Shown: piece by piece, positions 54,487 through 63,887 of the stretch
Position numbering within the stretch: the first letter of the stretch is position 1
Layout of the letters: each line of letters opens with the position of its first letter
Assembly (NCBI GenBank): GCA_036365515.1
Contig: CM070874.1
Coordinates: 46,685,083 to 46,749,082, forward strand
Length of the DNA: 64,000 nucleotides
DNA from: Torymus aiolomorphi
Lineage: Eukaryota > Arthropoda > Insecta > Hymenoptera > Torymidae
Reading direction: 5' to 3'
The notes under the pieces: generated by a model
Database searches by the model: none
What the model saw: the letters and a program-made list of their open reading frames with translations, nothing else
Told to the model about the DNA's origin: nothing
Program-made: the position numbers and the translations under genes

Positions 54487-54492
54487 TTTATT
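54487..54492 (-). terminator. Candidate polyadenylation signal of kanadaptin
   Basis: AATAAA on the minus strand, about 345 nt beyond the stop; no AATAAA or ATTAAA was seen between the stop and this site. Confidence 0.35.
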
Positions 54493-54537
54493 ATTTATAT
54501 TTACAGTTTTATTTGCAAATATATTTTTTTGTCCTCA

Positions 54538-54786
54538 GGCCACAAAATGAATTTTTGCGGTCCATATAGAGGCCGCGAAATACTAAATGTAAGGCCTAGG
54601 CCACAAAATACACTTAGTATTTCGCGGCCTCTATACGGGCCGCGAAAAGTCATTTTGCGGCCTTTGCACAAAAAAAGAGTATATGCTACCACGGACGCAA
54701 AATGTATCATTCCCTCGCTGCGCTCGGCCCCAAAGCTCGCACTCGCCAAGAATGATACATTTTGCGTCCTTGGTGCATAATATACT
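54538..54786. repeat. Two adjacent hairpins immediately 3' of kanadaptin, one with the shared loop motif
   Basis: Hairpin a pairs GGCCACAAAATGAATTTTTG and GAGGCCGCGAAATACTAA (54539-54588) with TTAGTATTTCGCGGCCTC and CATTTTGCGGCC (54614-54662). Hairpin b pairs GGACGCAAAATGTATCATTC (54693) with GAATGATACATTTTGCGTCC (54750), an exact 20 bp stem core. Its loop carries TTTGGGGCCGAGCGCAGC on the minus strand (54717-54734). The block starts 51 nt beyond the kanadaptin stop, and the first minus-strand AATAAA is at 54487-54492, so it may be in the 3' UTR. Confidence 0.9.
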
Positions 54787-54836
54787 ATTAACAATTATGA
54801 AGATACAAAATTATTTTCCATTATTATCGGACTAGA

Positions 54837-57117
54837 TTATGTCTTATGTATCGAATTAGATTTTGAATAATTTTTGTTGATAGACTTATTTATATGTATT
54901 TTATTTAGCAATGACATTTCTAACTGATGTAAATTTTGAAGTTCTATTTTTAAATTTCTAATTTCAGTTTTATTTAATACTGATGTTTCTAGTTTAGACA
55001 TGAAGGCATCTAAAGGATCTTCAGTAGAGTCTTCTTTTTCATCTTTCTTAGCTTTTTGTAAAGCTATCAATCTTTCTACATTTTTTATTTTTTCCACAAC
55101 TTTAGTGTGCTTATCCAACTTAAAAATAAAAGAAAGAAAATAAATATTAATAAATAGTATATTACGATACTAGTGCCTTAAGTGGCCCATTATTGCACGA
55201 CGTGAAATTAGCACCCGAGCGCAGCATGGGTGATAACGCACGTCGTGCAGTGGGCCACTGAAGGCACTAATGTCGTATGATATTTTATAGCACGTTTACC
55301 TAAGTCCGCTGACACACTCACGCCTATTCGTGCCTTAAGCAGTCCATTTTTGCACCGTGAGGTTAGCGCACAAGCGTATCGAGTGTGATAAACACGGTGC
55401 AATAATCGACTACTTAAGTCACGGATAGGCGTGACCTAAGTGCGGACTTAGATCACACTGTGCTATAAATGTTACTATATACATACAATATATATTTATA
55501 ATTTACCAGAGCATGATGAGTTTCAATTTGTGATTCAAATTTCCCAGCTACTTTCATTCTTTGCTGACGCTTTTTTTCTACGACTCCAGTTCTATCTAAG
55601 AAATTATCTTCATCAGAATCATAATAATCCACTGCTTCCCAATTTCGTGATGTACTCTTTTTCTCTTCTATAAATACATACCACATGTTACATACATAAA
55701 TATAAATTAAAACTAAATATAACATATACTTTTTAATATTACCTTGAGCTTGTTTTAAAAAACCAAAGTTATTCAATATTTGACAAGCTTTCAATGCGCA
55801 CTCATCAATAGCTTTCATTTTATCACCACTTACACGTACTTCAACAGTTTCCATAGTTTGTATAGCAACCAAAGGTAATCTGTAAAATACAAATAATTGA
55901 AAAATTAATTTTATTTTTAAAAATATATATGAATGATTTTGCTTACATACTCAATTGAACAAGAAAAGTATCCAAGGCCAAGATCTTCTGTTTCATATTC
56001 TCCATTAAATCCTTGCCATTTAAACCAGTCTCTTAACGCTTTTTTGGGATTTCCCAAATACAGCTCTTCACTATCACTCTCTGAATCTTCAGAACTTTCT
56101 GTTGACCTTGAATTTTCATTGCTATCTACTATTCCCCAATTGATTCCATTTTCTTTTTCTCTTCTCAATCTTTCTTTTATTTCTTTTGATAAACGTTCCT
56201 TCTCTGATCTTACTTGTTCTTGTGATTCTACTCTTTTCAATTCCTGTAATTCTGCAAATGATAGTTCAGCCTCTTTTTCTTCATTATCATTTGGTATTTT
56301 TAAAATATATTTTGTCTGGCTATTTCCAAAACTAATTATGTAGCCACTATGCAGAAGTATATAGATATTAGGTTTTATGCGATTCCCATTTACATAAGTT
56401 CCATGGGTACTACTCAAATCATAAATATACATTCCTTTTTCATTTCCAGAATTAATCACTTTTCTATATTGTAGAATTGCATGAAACTGTGATATTGTTT
56501 CATTCGTCAAAGAAATATCACAAGATAAGACTTTTCCAATAATATGGTAGTTTTTAGAAGAAAGATTTAAAGTATTTACAATTACACCTGATTTTAATAC
56601 ATCTATTTTATAAACACCATCTGGTTTCCCACTCCATAGAGGTTCTACATAAGAAAATTTTATTTCTTCATGATTGTTTACTTCAACAGTACAGCTATTT
56701 TTTTCCAATTTATCAATGGGAGCAAATAGTTTATTTTTTCTATCATATGTTGGATCATCAAGGCTAAATGCTTTAGTTACTGAGCCTTGTAATGCAATTT
56801 TTACTTTAGGAGAACTTTTTTGCAATTTAAAACCAAACCCATATTTTTTTAATGAATTTTCTGAATTATTATCTAAAACACTCAAATTTTTTAAATATAC
56901 ATTTATTTACATATTATTAAATTTCATTTTGTGTTTTATAAATACCTTTATCTGAGATTTCTATAAAGCTTGTTTTTTGAAATCCTGATATTGGTTTATT
57001 ATTCACGTATGCATTTGCATTTATTTTAACCATTTGTTTGGAATCGTTTGATTTGTACCCTTTTGAATTTCGATCAATCATATCGTTTCTTTTGAAATCT
57101 TTACAAATTTTATCCAT
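54837..57117 (-). CDS. Kanadaptin (SLC4A1AP-like FHA-domain protein, 5 exons)
   Basis: Exons (minus): 57117-56946, 56872-55951, 55879-55743, 55667-55507 and 55118-54837; phases 1, 2, 1, 0 join to 557 codons plus stop. An FHA domain spans about residues 153-248, with ISQFHA (S-x-x-H) and HGTYVNG (N-G) phosphothreonine-site motifs; IIGKVLSCDISL has Lys where GR is usual. A charged coiled-coil-like segment follows (about 258-298), then KKALRDWFKWQG and YYDSDEDNFLDRTGVVEKK, both conserved in kanadaptins. The C-terminus is shorter than the roughly 800 aa vertebrate protein. Known proteins are mainly nuclear; molecular function is poorly defined. Introns 1-3 are about 70 nt, intron 4 is 388 nt because of a hairpin insertion. 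Confidence 0.92.
55163..55466. repeat. Two adjacent long hairpins with the shared loop motif in kanadaptin intron 4
   Basis: Hairpin a: TACGATACTAGTGCCTTAAG with TGGCCCA...GCACGACGTG (55163-55204) pairs with CACGTCGTGC...AGGCACTAATGTCGTA (55239-55276); the loop holds TTAGCACCCGAGCGCAGC (55208-55225) followed by ATGGGTGATAA. Hairpin b: a 74 nt arm from TATAGCACGT (55285) pairs with the arm ending GTGCTATA (55466); the loop holds TTAGCGCACAAGCGTATC (55362-55379) followed by GAGTGTGATAA. Hairpin b shares stem and loop with 34030-34206; hairpin a has an unrelated stem but the same loop type. Confidence 0.92.
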
Positions 57118-57639
57118 ATCTATAAGTACACTTATAATAAGTAATTATTCATTTTTCATTCAAAGGCTTTATATTTTTTCAACTTTTCTTTCGTGTATGC
57201 GTATACTTATACGTATACCCATATTTAGAAGGTCGGCCTAACCTGACCCTTTTAGGGACAATGTACATAAGAGCCTTGTCGTGCTGTGTCGTGTTGTACC
57301 TTGCCGTTGTTATGAACTGCGTTCGCGTGAACGAGTAGCAGAATATTCAGGATCGGTCTACAATGATAATTTCGAATGTAAAAAATTGATTTCAAAATAA
57401 TATCAAATAAATCAACCAATTAAATACCAAACGTATTGAAACGTATTCCCATAAAATAAAAACCTATGGAAGATTTTAACAATAGAATAATTAATTTGTT
57501 TAATTTTAATTAGATATCAACCGTTCCGTAAATAAATAGTAAATAAACAATAAACGAATTTACGATAACGCAAATAGAAATAAATGACTGACGATAAATA
57601 CATAAATAATAGCCGGGCGATCGGCGATTAATAATTGAT
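57118..57639. other. Upstream of kanadaptin, gene-free
   Basis: This stretch should contain the kanadaptin promoter. A GTACATAAGAGCC motif at 57265 recurs in the Harbinger remnant near 59617, and TGTACCTTGCCG at 57294 is echoed at 58645, suggesting that the LTR between them landed in an older element. Confidence 0.4.
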
Positions 57640-57747
57640 AACAAAATAAACATGATAATTGAATTAACAATTGAATAAAGGAAGCTCGCTCAGGGTAAAA
57701 AGCTCTTCCAAGAATTATCTACTGCTCTGAGATTCTAGGAAATCAGA

Positions 57748-57967
57748 AGGTCACCCGACAATTCCAAGAAGGTTACAGCTGCGGAACGTAAACAACAACA
57801 ATTCCAGGAATCCATTTGCGCTGACGGTCACCTCACGATTCCGGGAAGGTCACGACCGCGGAACGTAAACAACAACAATTCCAGGAATCCATTTGCGCTG
57901 AGGGTCACCTCACGATTCCGGGAAGGTCACGACCGCGGAACGTAAACAACAGCAATTCCAGGAATCC
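57748..57967. repeat. 77-bp tandem repeats in the LTR U3 region
   Basis: GCGGAACGTAAACAACAACA restarts at 57781, 57858 and 57935, each followed by ATTCCAGGAATCC; a diverged copy precedes them. TTCCAGGAA is palindromic. Tandem repeats in U3 often act as enhancers, which is only a possibility here. Confidence 0.9.
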
Positions 57968-58236
57968 AAAAGACAAAAACACTTCTCGGAAATCGTTAGG
58001 CCGAGGAACCGGTTTAGCTTAAGCCACTTCACCCCCACCACCGACTGCCTCAGCTCACTTACGTCATCGGGCCATCAACCAATCACGCACTCGCAATGAA
58101 GAGAGGGGATAAGGCTTCGGCCCTCCTAGGCTCCTACTAGGGTGGAAACTGAGGAAGAGTCACGTGACGCGAAAGAGAGGAAAAGCCGTCAACCAATAGC
58201 GTTCCACCGTCAACAGCCCAAGGTCCTCGCCGAGAA

Positions 58237-58270
58237 TATAAAAGGAGAGCCCCGGGTCGCCAGAGTCAGT
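58237..58270 (+). promoter_or_regulatory. LTR core promoter (TATA plus TCAGT initiator)
   Basis: TATAAAAGG at 58237-58245 with an arthropod-type initiator TCAGT at 58266-58270. The second LTR has TATAAAA at 63004 and TCAGT at 63035 at similar spacing. Confidence 0.55.
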
Positions 58271-58684
58271 CGCTACCGAACACATGAGAAGCTCCGTAGT
58301 TCAGTTGCACTAGTGCAAGCGCCCTGATCACATCCTAGTGTCAGTCGCCATTTATAATTATACTCTACGTTATCTTGAATTGTATAGAGTCACGGTTGCA
58401 AATTTATCTTATTTGTCAAAGTTTCAAAGTATTTATTTAAATTGAATAAACTCCAGAGTTAAAGTTTATATCTTCGAGTTCGAGTTTCATTTCAAAGTTC
58501 CTGCAATTCCTTGCGCTTTAGCGCTTTATCGAACAACGAACCCACAATCTTATTGGTCAACGCGGCGACCATTGCAGAAGCGCCTTTCTGCTCCCAGACC
58601 CCGACTCGGGTCGTAACACCGTGAAGTGCCTTGCTCTTGCCGTACCTTGCCGTTTCGTTCCTATTTCTATCTGTTTATAAACTG

Positions 58685-59521
58685 TTAGGGCCTTTGCACG
58701 CTAAAAGCATAACGTGAAGGAATACGGAATAAAAGGGCATAAGGTGGACATAAGGTTAGGGCCTTTGCACGCTAAAAGCATAACGCAAAGGAATCACTAA
58801 ATGATTGTTTTTATAATAATTTACAGTGTAGACATTTTTGAACAATGGATGAAGAGGTAAATGTTTACTTGCAATTTATTATTAAAAAACTTACTCCAAA
58901 ACAAGCAATTTAGGGGTTATCCACGATCCGTTGCGTACACAACAGGGGCATAAGAGGAATAAGCGGAGCATAAGTACCTTATGTCCACCTTATGCCCTCT
59001 TATTCCTTATTCTTTTGCGTTATGCTTTTAGCGTGCAAAGGCCCTTATGCTCCGCTTATTCCTCTTATGCCCGTGTTGTGTACGCAATGAAACGTGCATA
59101 ACCTTTTGATTTTTTTGGAGTAAAGTTTTCGAAATGAAATAGCTTACTGTAATTATTAATTGACTCTAATTGGTTACAATGTAAAAAGTTGACAAAATAA
59201 TAAAACTTGAGGGGCTTTTGTATTTTATCATTTCAACGTGCAGAAGTGAGAAAAGTTTTCTTCTTAATCATTTAGTGATTATTTTTATAATAATTTATAG
59301 TGTAGACATTTTTGAACAATGGATGAAGAGGTAAATGTTTACTTGCAATTTATTATTAAAAAACTTACTCCAAAACAAGCAATTTAGGGGTTATGCACGA
59401 TCCGTTGCGTACACAACACGGGCATAAGAGGAATAAGCGGAGCATAAGTACCTTATGTCCACCTTATGCCCTCTTATTCCTTATTCCTTTGCGTTATGCT
59501 TTTAGCGTGCAAAGGCCCTTA
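58685..59521. mobile_element. Nested PIF/Harbinger-type non-autonomous elements
   Basis: Termini TTAGGGCCTTTGCACGC occur at 58685 and 58756, and the inverted GCGTGCAAAGGCCCTTA at 59031-59047 and 59505-59521, consistent with TTA target duplications. About 190 bp (58800-58990) is duplicated at 59275-59465 and includes ACAATGGATGAAGAGGTAAA, which reads as a possible first coding exon (M-D-E-E then a GT donor). TTA duplications and such termini fit PIF/Harbinger. Confidence 0.7.
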
Positions 59522-59863
59522 GGGAACAGTAGCACTGTAGAAGTTAACTTCAAAACTTCACCGGACTTGTTGGCTATTTATAATCAGTGGGGCTCCCGGC
59601 ACATAAGGGAGCATGTACATAAGGGTGAATGTACATAAGCGCCGCGCTGCGCTGCGCGGTTCTCTGCTTGCGCTGGTCCATAGTTCCGTTTCTATATTCC
59701 ATTGTTAATGGTACAATTCTATAGATCTATGTCGTACATCTATCATTTTCATGGTCATGATCATGATTGAAGCCAAAATAAAAAAATTAGAAAAATGTAT
59801 AATTTCATTAAATTATTGAAATTGTTAAAAAAATTTTTAAAAAAGAAACAACAATCTTGCAGA

Positions 59864-60043
59864 AGGTGGTGGGTTTGACCACATTTAGCAATACCTCAAA
59901 GAAATATTCATAGTGCTTATAGCATTTTATTTAAATATTTTGCATTAAAGGATCATGAAGAGTTTTATAGATTTATTAACATGAGTTTTAATCAATTTCA
60001 TAATTTATTTGAACTGGTTAAAGGACATCCCATTATCGCCTAA
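59864..60043 (+). pseudogene. PIF/Harbinger transposase N-terminal fragment 1
   Basis: After an AG acceptor-like TTGCAG the frame reads RWWV, a stop, then PHLAIPQRN...LFKYFALKDHEEFYRFINMS... to LFELVKG, the RWW-V-P...FY-YF-MS...F-LL pattern of Harbinger (HARBI1-like) nucleases. The TGA after RWWV sits where the family usually has Arg, consistent with CGA to TGA decay. The catalytic region is missing. Not functional. Confidence 0.7.
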
Positions 60044-60774
60044 TTCCATCTCATTAATCCATTAATAGCTGCATTTTCCAATGTTATAATCAATTTTATA
60101 ATTCATAGTATATCTATCAATTGGGTTTTGTGTTTTCTTTCTCGGCTTAAAATACTTTTGTTCTTGAACTGTCCGTCATCTAAACTATTCCTTCATTTAT
60201 TTAACTTTTCATTTTGGAGCATATACACATCGTCCGTGATTTATAAATATCATAGACATGCAACTGCTCATTTTTTTGTAAGAATATACGAATGGAACGG
60301 AACGGCAGAGCTAAGCTTCAGCGCAGGGGCCTTTCTACATATGTGTGTTCTGTGTGTTCTGTGTGTTCCCGACAAAGGCAGATAGATCTGTTCCGTTTAT
60401 GTGAGACAGAGACAGACATAGAGAGAAGTTGTCTAGAACAGACAGAACACACATATGTAGAAAGGACCCAGAGCAGCACGGCGCAGCACGTTTACCCTAA
60501 GCGCTGTGCTGTGCGATGCCGTTCGATGCCGCGCGGTGCTGCGCGATGCCAGTGCTGCGTCCGTTCCGTTGTCTAAATAGTTCAAAACAAATTGTACGCT
60601 GTATCTCTGCATCATTTAAACACTTCGTGGATGTGCTCTAGCAAGTTTTATGCTGAGCTAGGTATATTCCTATACATGCTTCAGATTACAACTTTGCAGT
60701 ATTTTTTGATCGAGAAAGTTAGACAACGTATTTTTCAGTTCCAGTGTACAACATTTATGAATTTTTTTAAATAA

Positions 60775-60983
60775 AATGTCAATTGTGCAACAAAAACTAA
60801 ATAAGTTAAAAAAGTGCTTAATTTTAATGGATTTATTAACATTGATGAAATACTTAAAAAAAAGATCAGAGGGTGGTGGGTATAACCACATCTTTCAATG
60901 AATTTAAGAAATAAATATGGTGTCTGTCAAACTTTATTTAAGTATTTTGCATTGTCAGACCATGAGAAATTTCATAAATTTGT
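60775..60983 (+). pseudogene. PIF/Harbinger transposase N-terminal fragment 2
   Basis: An ATG at 60775 opens a short Lys/Leu-rich leader. After a frame change the sequence reads GWWV, a stop (TAA), PHLSMNLRNKYG and LFKYFALSDHEKFHKF, parallel to fragment 1. It is cut off by the dispersed repeat J at 60983. The stop falls at the same residue as in fragment 1. Confidence 0.65.
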
Positions 60984-61125
60984 TTATACCACTCTAACCT
61001 CAAAATCACAACTTTGGTATAATTTTTCGGCGCTCATGGTATAAAATACCGTTCGAAACGAGTGCGGAATTGATTATTTACTTCATGTGATTTCGCACCA
61101 GTGTCGAAATGTACTAAAAAATGAA
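60983..61125 (+). repeat. Dispersed repeat J, copy 2
   Basis: Matches 10956-11112 from TTATACCACTCTAACCTC to GTGTCGAAATGTACT. It interrupts transposase fragment 2. Confidence 0.7.
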
Positions 61126-61394
61126 CCTTGATCAATATGCCTAGCTCAGCATAAAACTTTTTAGAGCACATCCACGAAGTGTTTAAATGATGCAGAGATA
61201 CAGCGCACAATTTGTTTTGAACCATTTAGACAACGGAACGAACGCAGCACTGGTATCGCGCAGCACCGCGCGGCATCGAACGGCATCAAACGGCAACGCA
61301 CGGCATCGCACGGCATCGCACGGCACAGCGCTTATGTACATGCTCCCTAAGAGTGGTTGGCCGCGAACGGACGCGAATGCACGTGGAGGAGCCA

Positions 61395-61695
61395 AAAAAA
61401 GCAGAGAACAAACAGCTTCTTTTGGAGGCACTAAATTTTTCACGTTGGCTGCATCGGAAATTACTAAATATTCCCTAATTGCATACACGTGCGCCCGCGT
61501 GCAAACGCTCTTATGTAGCGGGGGCCTAAGGTCCCCGTAAGATAACTAGTAATTGTCGATGCAGCTAACGTGAAAAATTTAGTGCCTCCAAAAAAAGCAG
61601 AGAACGAACAGCTTTTTTTGGAGGCGCTAAATATTTCACGTTGGTTGCATCGAAAATTACTAGATATTCCCTAGTTGCATACGCGCCCAGATAGC
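61395..61695. repeat. Direct and inverted copies of a roughly 95 bp repeat
   Basis: GCAGAGAACAAACAGCTTCT to ATTCCCTAATTGCATACACG (61400-61490) recurs directly at 61598-61685; a partial inverted copy (GTCGATGCAGCTAACGTGAA) is at 61556-61593. Between them is a small hairpin GGGGGCC-TAA-GGTCCCC at 61521. Confidence 0.75.
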
Positions 61696-62700
61696 ACGTT
61701 CCGTTTTGCGAACGTTGCAAAAACGTTGCTTTGAAAACTATAAACCGTTTAATTATTGGTGGCAGAAAAGAGTTAACAACGTTGTCACAACGTTGGAATG
61801 TCCGCCTTTGTGGCAAAAAACTCGTTTCAGAAACGTGTTAGGAAGATCGTTAGCGCGCTTTGATCACGTTGCTAGATCTTTTTAATTGCAACCTATCTAC
61901 AACGTCTTTGAAACGTGATTATTGTCCCTTTGGTATTTTCAATGTAGTTTTCAGTTTTCGTTCTTAAGGGGTTGCTAGAACGTTTACTTGCAATGAGCCT
62001 GCAACCTAATAAACAACGTTCCCACAACTATTTTGAAAACTCCAATACTTTAAAGCATGTTGCTGCTAACCCGTAGTAAAAATGTTGTTACAACGTTGTC
62101 GCGGCAACGTTGCGCTTTACGTGCTCGCAACGTGTCAAAAATGCTTCAAAGAACGAATTAGGAACACCATTCGCAACATTTTAGGAACGTCAAAGCATCG
62201 TCATCGATAACCACCAACCTTGGCACATTTTTTTTATAATTTCTTATTCAAATTATTTCACGCAGATATTGCGTAAAATTTGAAGTCCCCTATATATAAG
62301 GGGAGTATCAAAAACAAGGCAAGCCTTGTAATTTGGACCCTTCGTAAAAAGAGTCATTTGAAACGTTGAATTTTCACATATTATATACTCTCGGCCTGCC
62401 AAAGTATCCGCGGGAGTCGCAAACTGTGCGCCGCGTAGCGGCAGTGTGGCGAAGGTAGGCTCTTTCAGCGAACACGCGTGCAAATAACACGTTTCAGAAA
62501 CATGTTAGGAAGATCGTTAGCGCGCTTTGATCACGTTGCTAGATCGTTTTAATGGCAACCTATCTACAACGTCTTTAAAACGTGATTATTGTCCCTTTAG
62601 AATTTTTAATGTAGTTTTCATAGTTTTCGTTGTCAACGCGTTGCTAGAACGTTTACTTGCAATGAGCCTGCAACCTAATAAAAAAGGACCTCAAATACAT
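61696..62700. repeat. AACGTT-rich repeat with a 190 bp direct duplication
   Basis: AACGTTG/CAACGTT and related palindromes recur many times between 61700 and 62200. A block from GTTTCAGAAACRTGTTAGG to GAGCCTGCAACCTAATAAA occurs at 61823-62014 and again at 62489-62681 with few differences. No gene: frames here are short and unremarkable. Probably an old transposon with iterated subterminal sites. Confidence 0.65.
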
Positions 62701-62829
62701 ATACGCGTTGAAGCGGAGCGAGCAAACGCGAAAGCGGCGAGAGCCACTACAAAAAACTGGCTGCCAATTCCTTGGAAATCTTCTTCCTCAAACTAATTTA
62801 TCCATTACAATTTAAAAATTTTAAAATCG

Positions 62830-63340
62830 AAGTAAATTTTTCATCCCCACTGATCCAGAATCCCCATTGATCCAGAATCCCCATTGATCCAGAATCCCCA
62901 TTGATCGGGAATCCCCATAGTCTACCTACTGGGCTACTCCCACTAGAAAAACGGGAAACGGCTCTGATTGGCTTTGCTCCTACTTTTAGATCTTCCTAAG
63001 GACTATAAAATGGAGAGAAATCGAGCTCAAGCTCTCAGTTGCACTAGTGCAAGCACCTTGATCACGTCGTAATATCAGTTGCAAATTATATTCTACGTTA
63101 CTTTTAATTATATCGAATCACGGTTGAAAGTTTATTTTATTTGTTAAAGTCTACAAGTATTTATTTAAATTGAATAAACTCCAAAGTTAAAGTTTATTTG
63201 TTCGAGTTCTCATTTAAAGTTCCCGCAATTCCTTGCGCTTTAGCGCTTCATCGAACAACGGATCCACACTCTTAATGGTCAATGCGGCGACCATTGCAGA
63301 AGCGCCCTTCTGCTCCCAGACCCCGACTTGGGTCGTAACA
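62830..63340 (+). mobile_element. Second solo LTR of the same family (left boundary uncertain)
   Basis: It shares R-U5 with 58290-58618: TCAGTTGCACTAGTGCAAGC, AATAAACTCCARAGTTAAAG, GCGCTTTAGCGCTT and the terminal GGTCGTAACA. TATAAAA lies at 63004-63010 and AATAAA at 63173. U3 is largely different from the first LTR. No internal coding sequence links the two copies, so both are treated as solo LTRs rather than ends of one element. Confidence 0.7.
62848..62915. repeat. 17-bp tandem repeat, four copies
   Basis: TGATCCAGAATCCCCAT is repeated three times, with a fourth copy reading TGATCGGGAATCCCCAT, at the probable 5' end of the second LTR. Confidence 0.92.
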
Positions 63341-63474
63341 CCACAAATGCACTGTGCCCCCATGCGCTGGGGGGTTGCTCTTCAATGATATACGATAAAA
63401 TGTTTATCACCGCGTAATACAGGTATGTTTTTAGGACGAATAGTACAATTTACAACTAAATTTTGATTTGATGT

Positions 63475-63682
63475 GACGTATACTGTGGTAAAACGATTAT
63501 GCCGCAACGCAACGCATATCGCTAAAGGTAATTCTATATTACGCCATAGCGATAAGTTTTGTTTGTTTGTACACTTTGTATATCGAAACGTTATGCAATA
63601 AAAAATTCTTCGCTATGGGGCAATATAAAATTACCCTTAGCGATATGCGTTGCGATGCAACATAATCGTTTTACTACAGTAT
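63475..63682. mobile_element. Palindromic element A, copy 1
   Basis: TATACTGTGGTAAAACGATT with GCATATCGCTAAAGGTAA is mirrored by TTACCCTTAGCGATATGC and AATCGTTTTACTACAGTATA around a loop containing TTTGTACACTTTGTATA. No coding capacity. Confidence 0.8.
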
Positions 63683-63887
63683 ATTCTCTAAAGTTGAATT
63701 AGTGAAAATTGCTCCACCCATTAGATTAGTAGAAAAAAATAGTAATTTATTAGAGAATATTCGCATTTCATTAGTAGACTTTACAAAAACTACTAATCAA
63801 ATAGTGAATATTCACTAATAAATAAGTAGTTTCTTCTGCTAATTTAATGGGAGGAGCAATTTTCACTAATTCAACTTTAGAGAGTAT
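63683..63887. mobile_element. Palindromic element B inserted next to element A
   Basis: TTCTCTAAAGTTGAATTAGT GAAAATTGCTCC mirrors GGAGCAATTTTCACTAATTC AACTTTAGAGAG; inner TAGTAGAAA...TTTCTTCTGCTA arms also pair. It is flanked on both sides by TATA, so a TA or TATA target duplication is likely. Confidence 0.8.

Larger units (their letters stand above)
57640..58618 (+). mobile_element. Solo LTR of a retrotransposon (left boundary uncertain)
   Basis: The 3' part (58290-58618) is about 80 percent alike to 63030-63340, ending in both cases with CCCCGACTYGGGTCGTAACA. It contains TATAAAAGG at 58237-58245, TCAGT about 29 nt downstream, the palindrome TTGCACTAGTGCAA, and AATAAA at 58445. This order is typical of U3-R-U5. 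No tRNA primer-binding site follows and no gag or pol is present, so it is a solo LTR. The 5' end could not be fixed. Confidence 0.7.
59600..61350. mobile_element. Degraded PIF/Harbinger element with nested insertions
   Basis: Outer inverted ends are GGGAGCATGTACATAAG (59609) and CTTATGTACATGCTCCC (61331). Inside are two transposase remnants (59864-60043 and 60775-60983), a palindrome at 60328-60468 (TTTCTACATATGTGTGTTC and its complement) and a long inverted repeat (60500-60680 against 61136-61335) built from GCATCGCACG-type decamers plus ATCATTTAAACACTTCGTGG. The dispersed repeat J at 60983-61125 is inserted in the second remnant. Confidence 0.7.

Noticed and set aside
56674..56955. Plus-strand frames across the kanadaptin exon 2 region
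   Set aside because: Antisense shadows of the FHA-containing exon.
58619..62829. A single full-length LTR retrotransposon between the two LTRs
   Set aside because: The internal region has Harbinger remnants and palindromes, no gag-pol and no primer-binding site, and the two LTRs differ strongly in U3.
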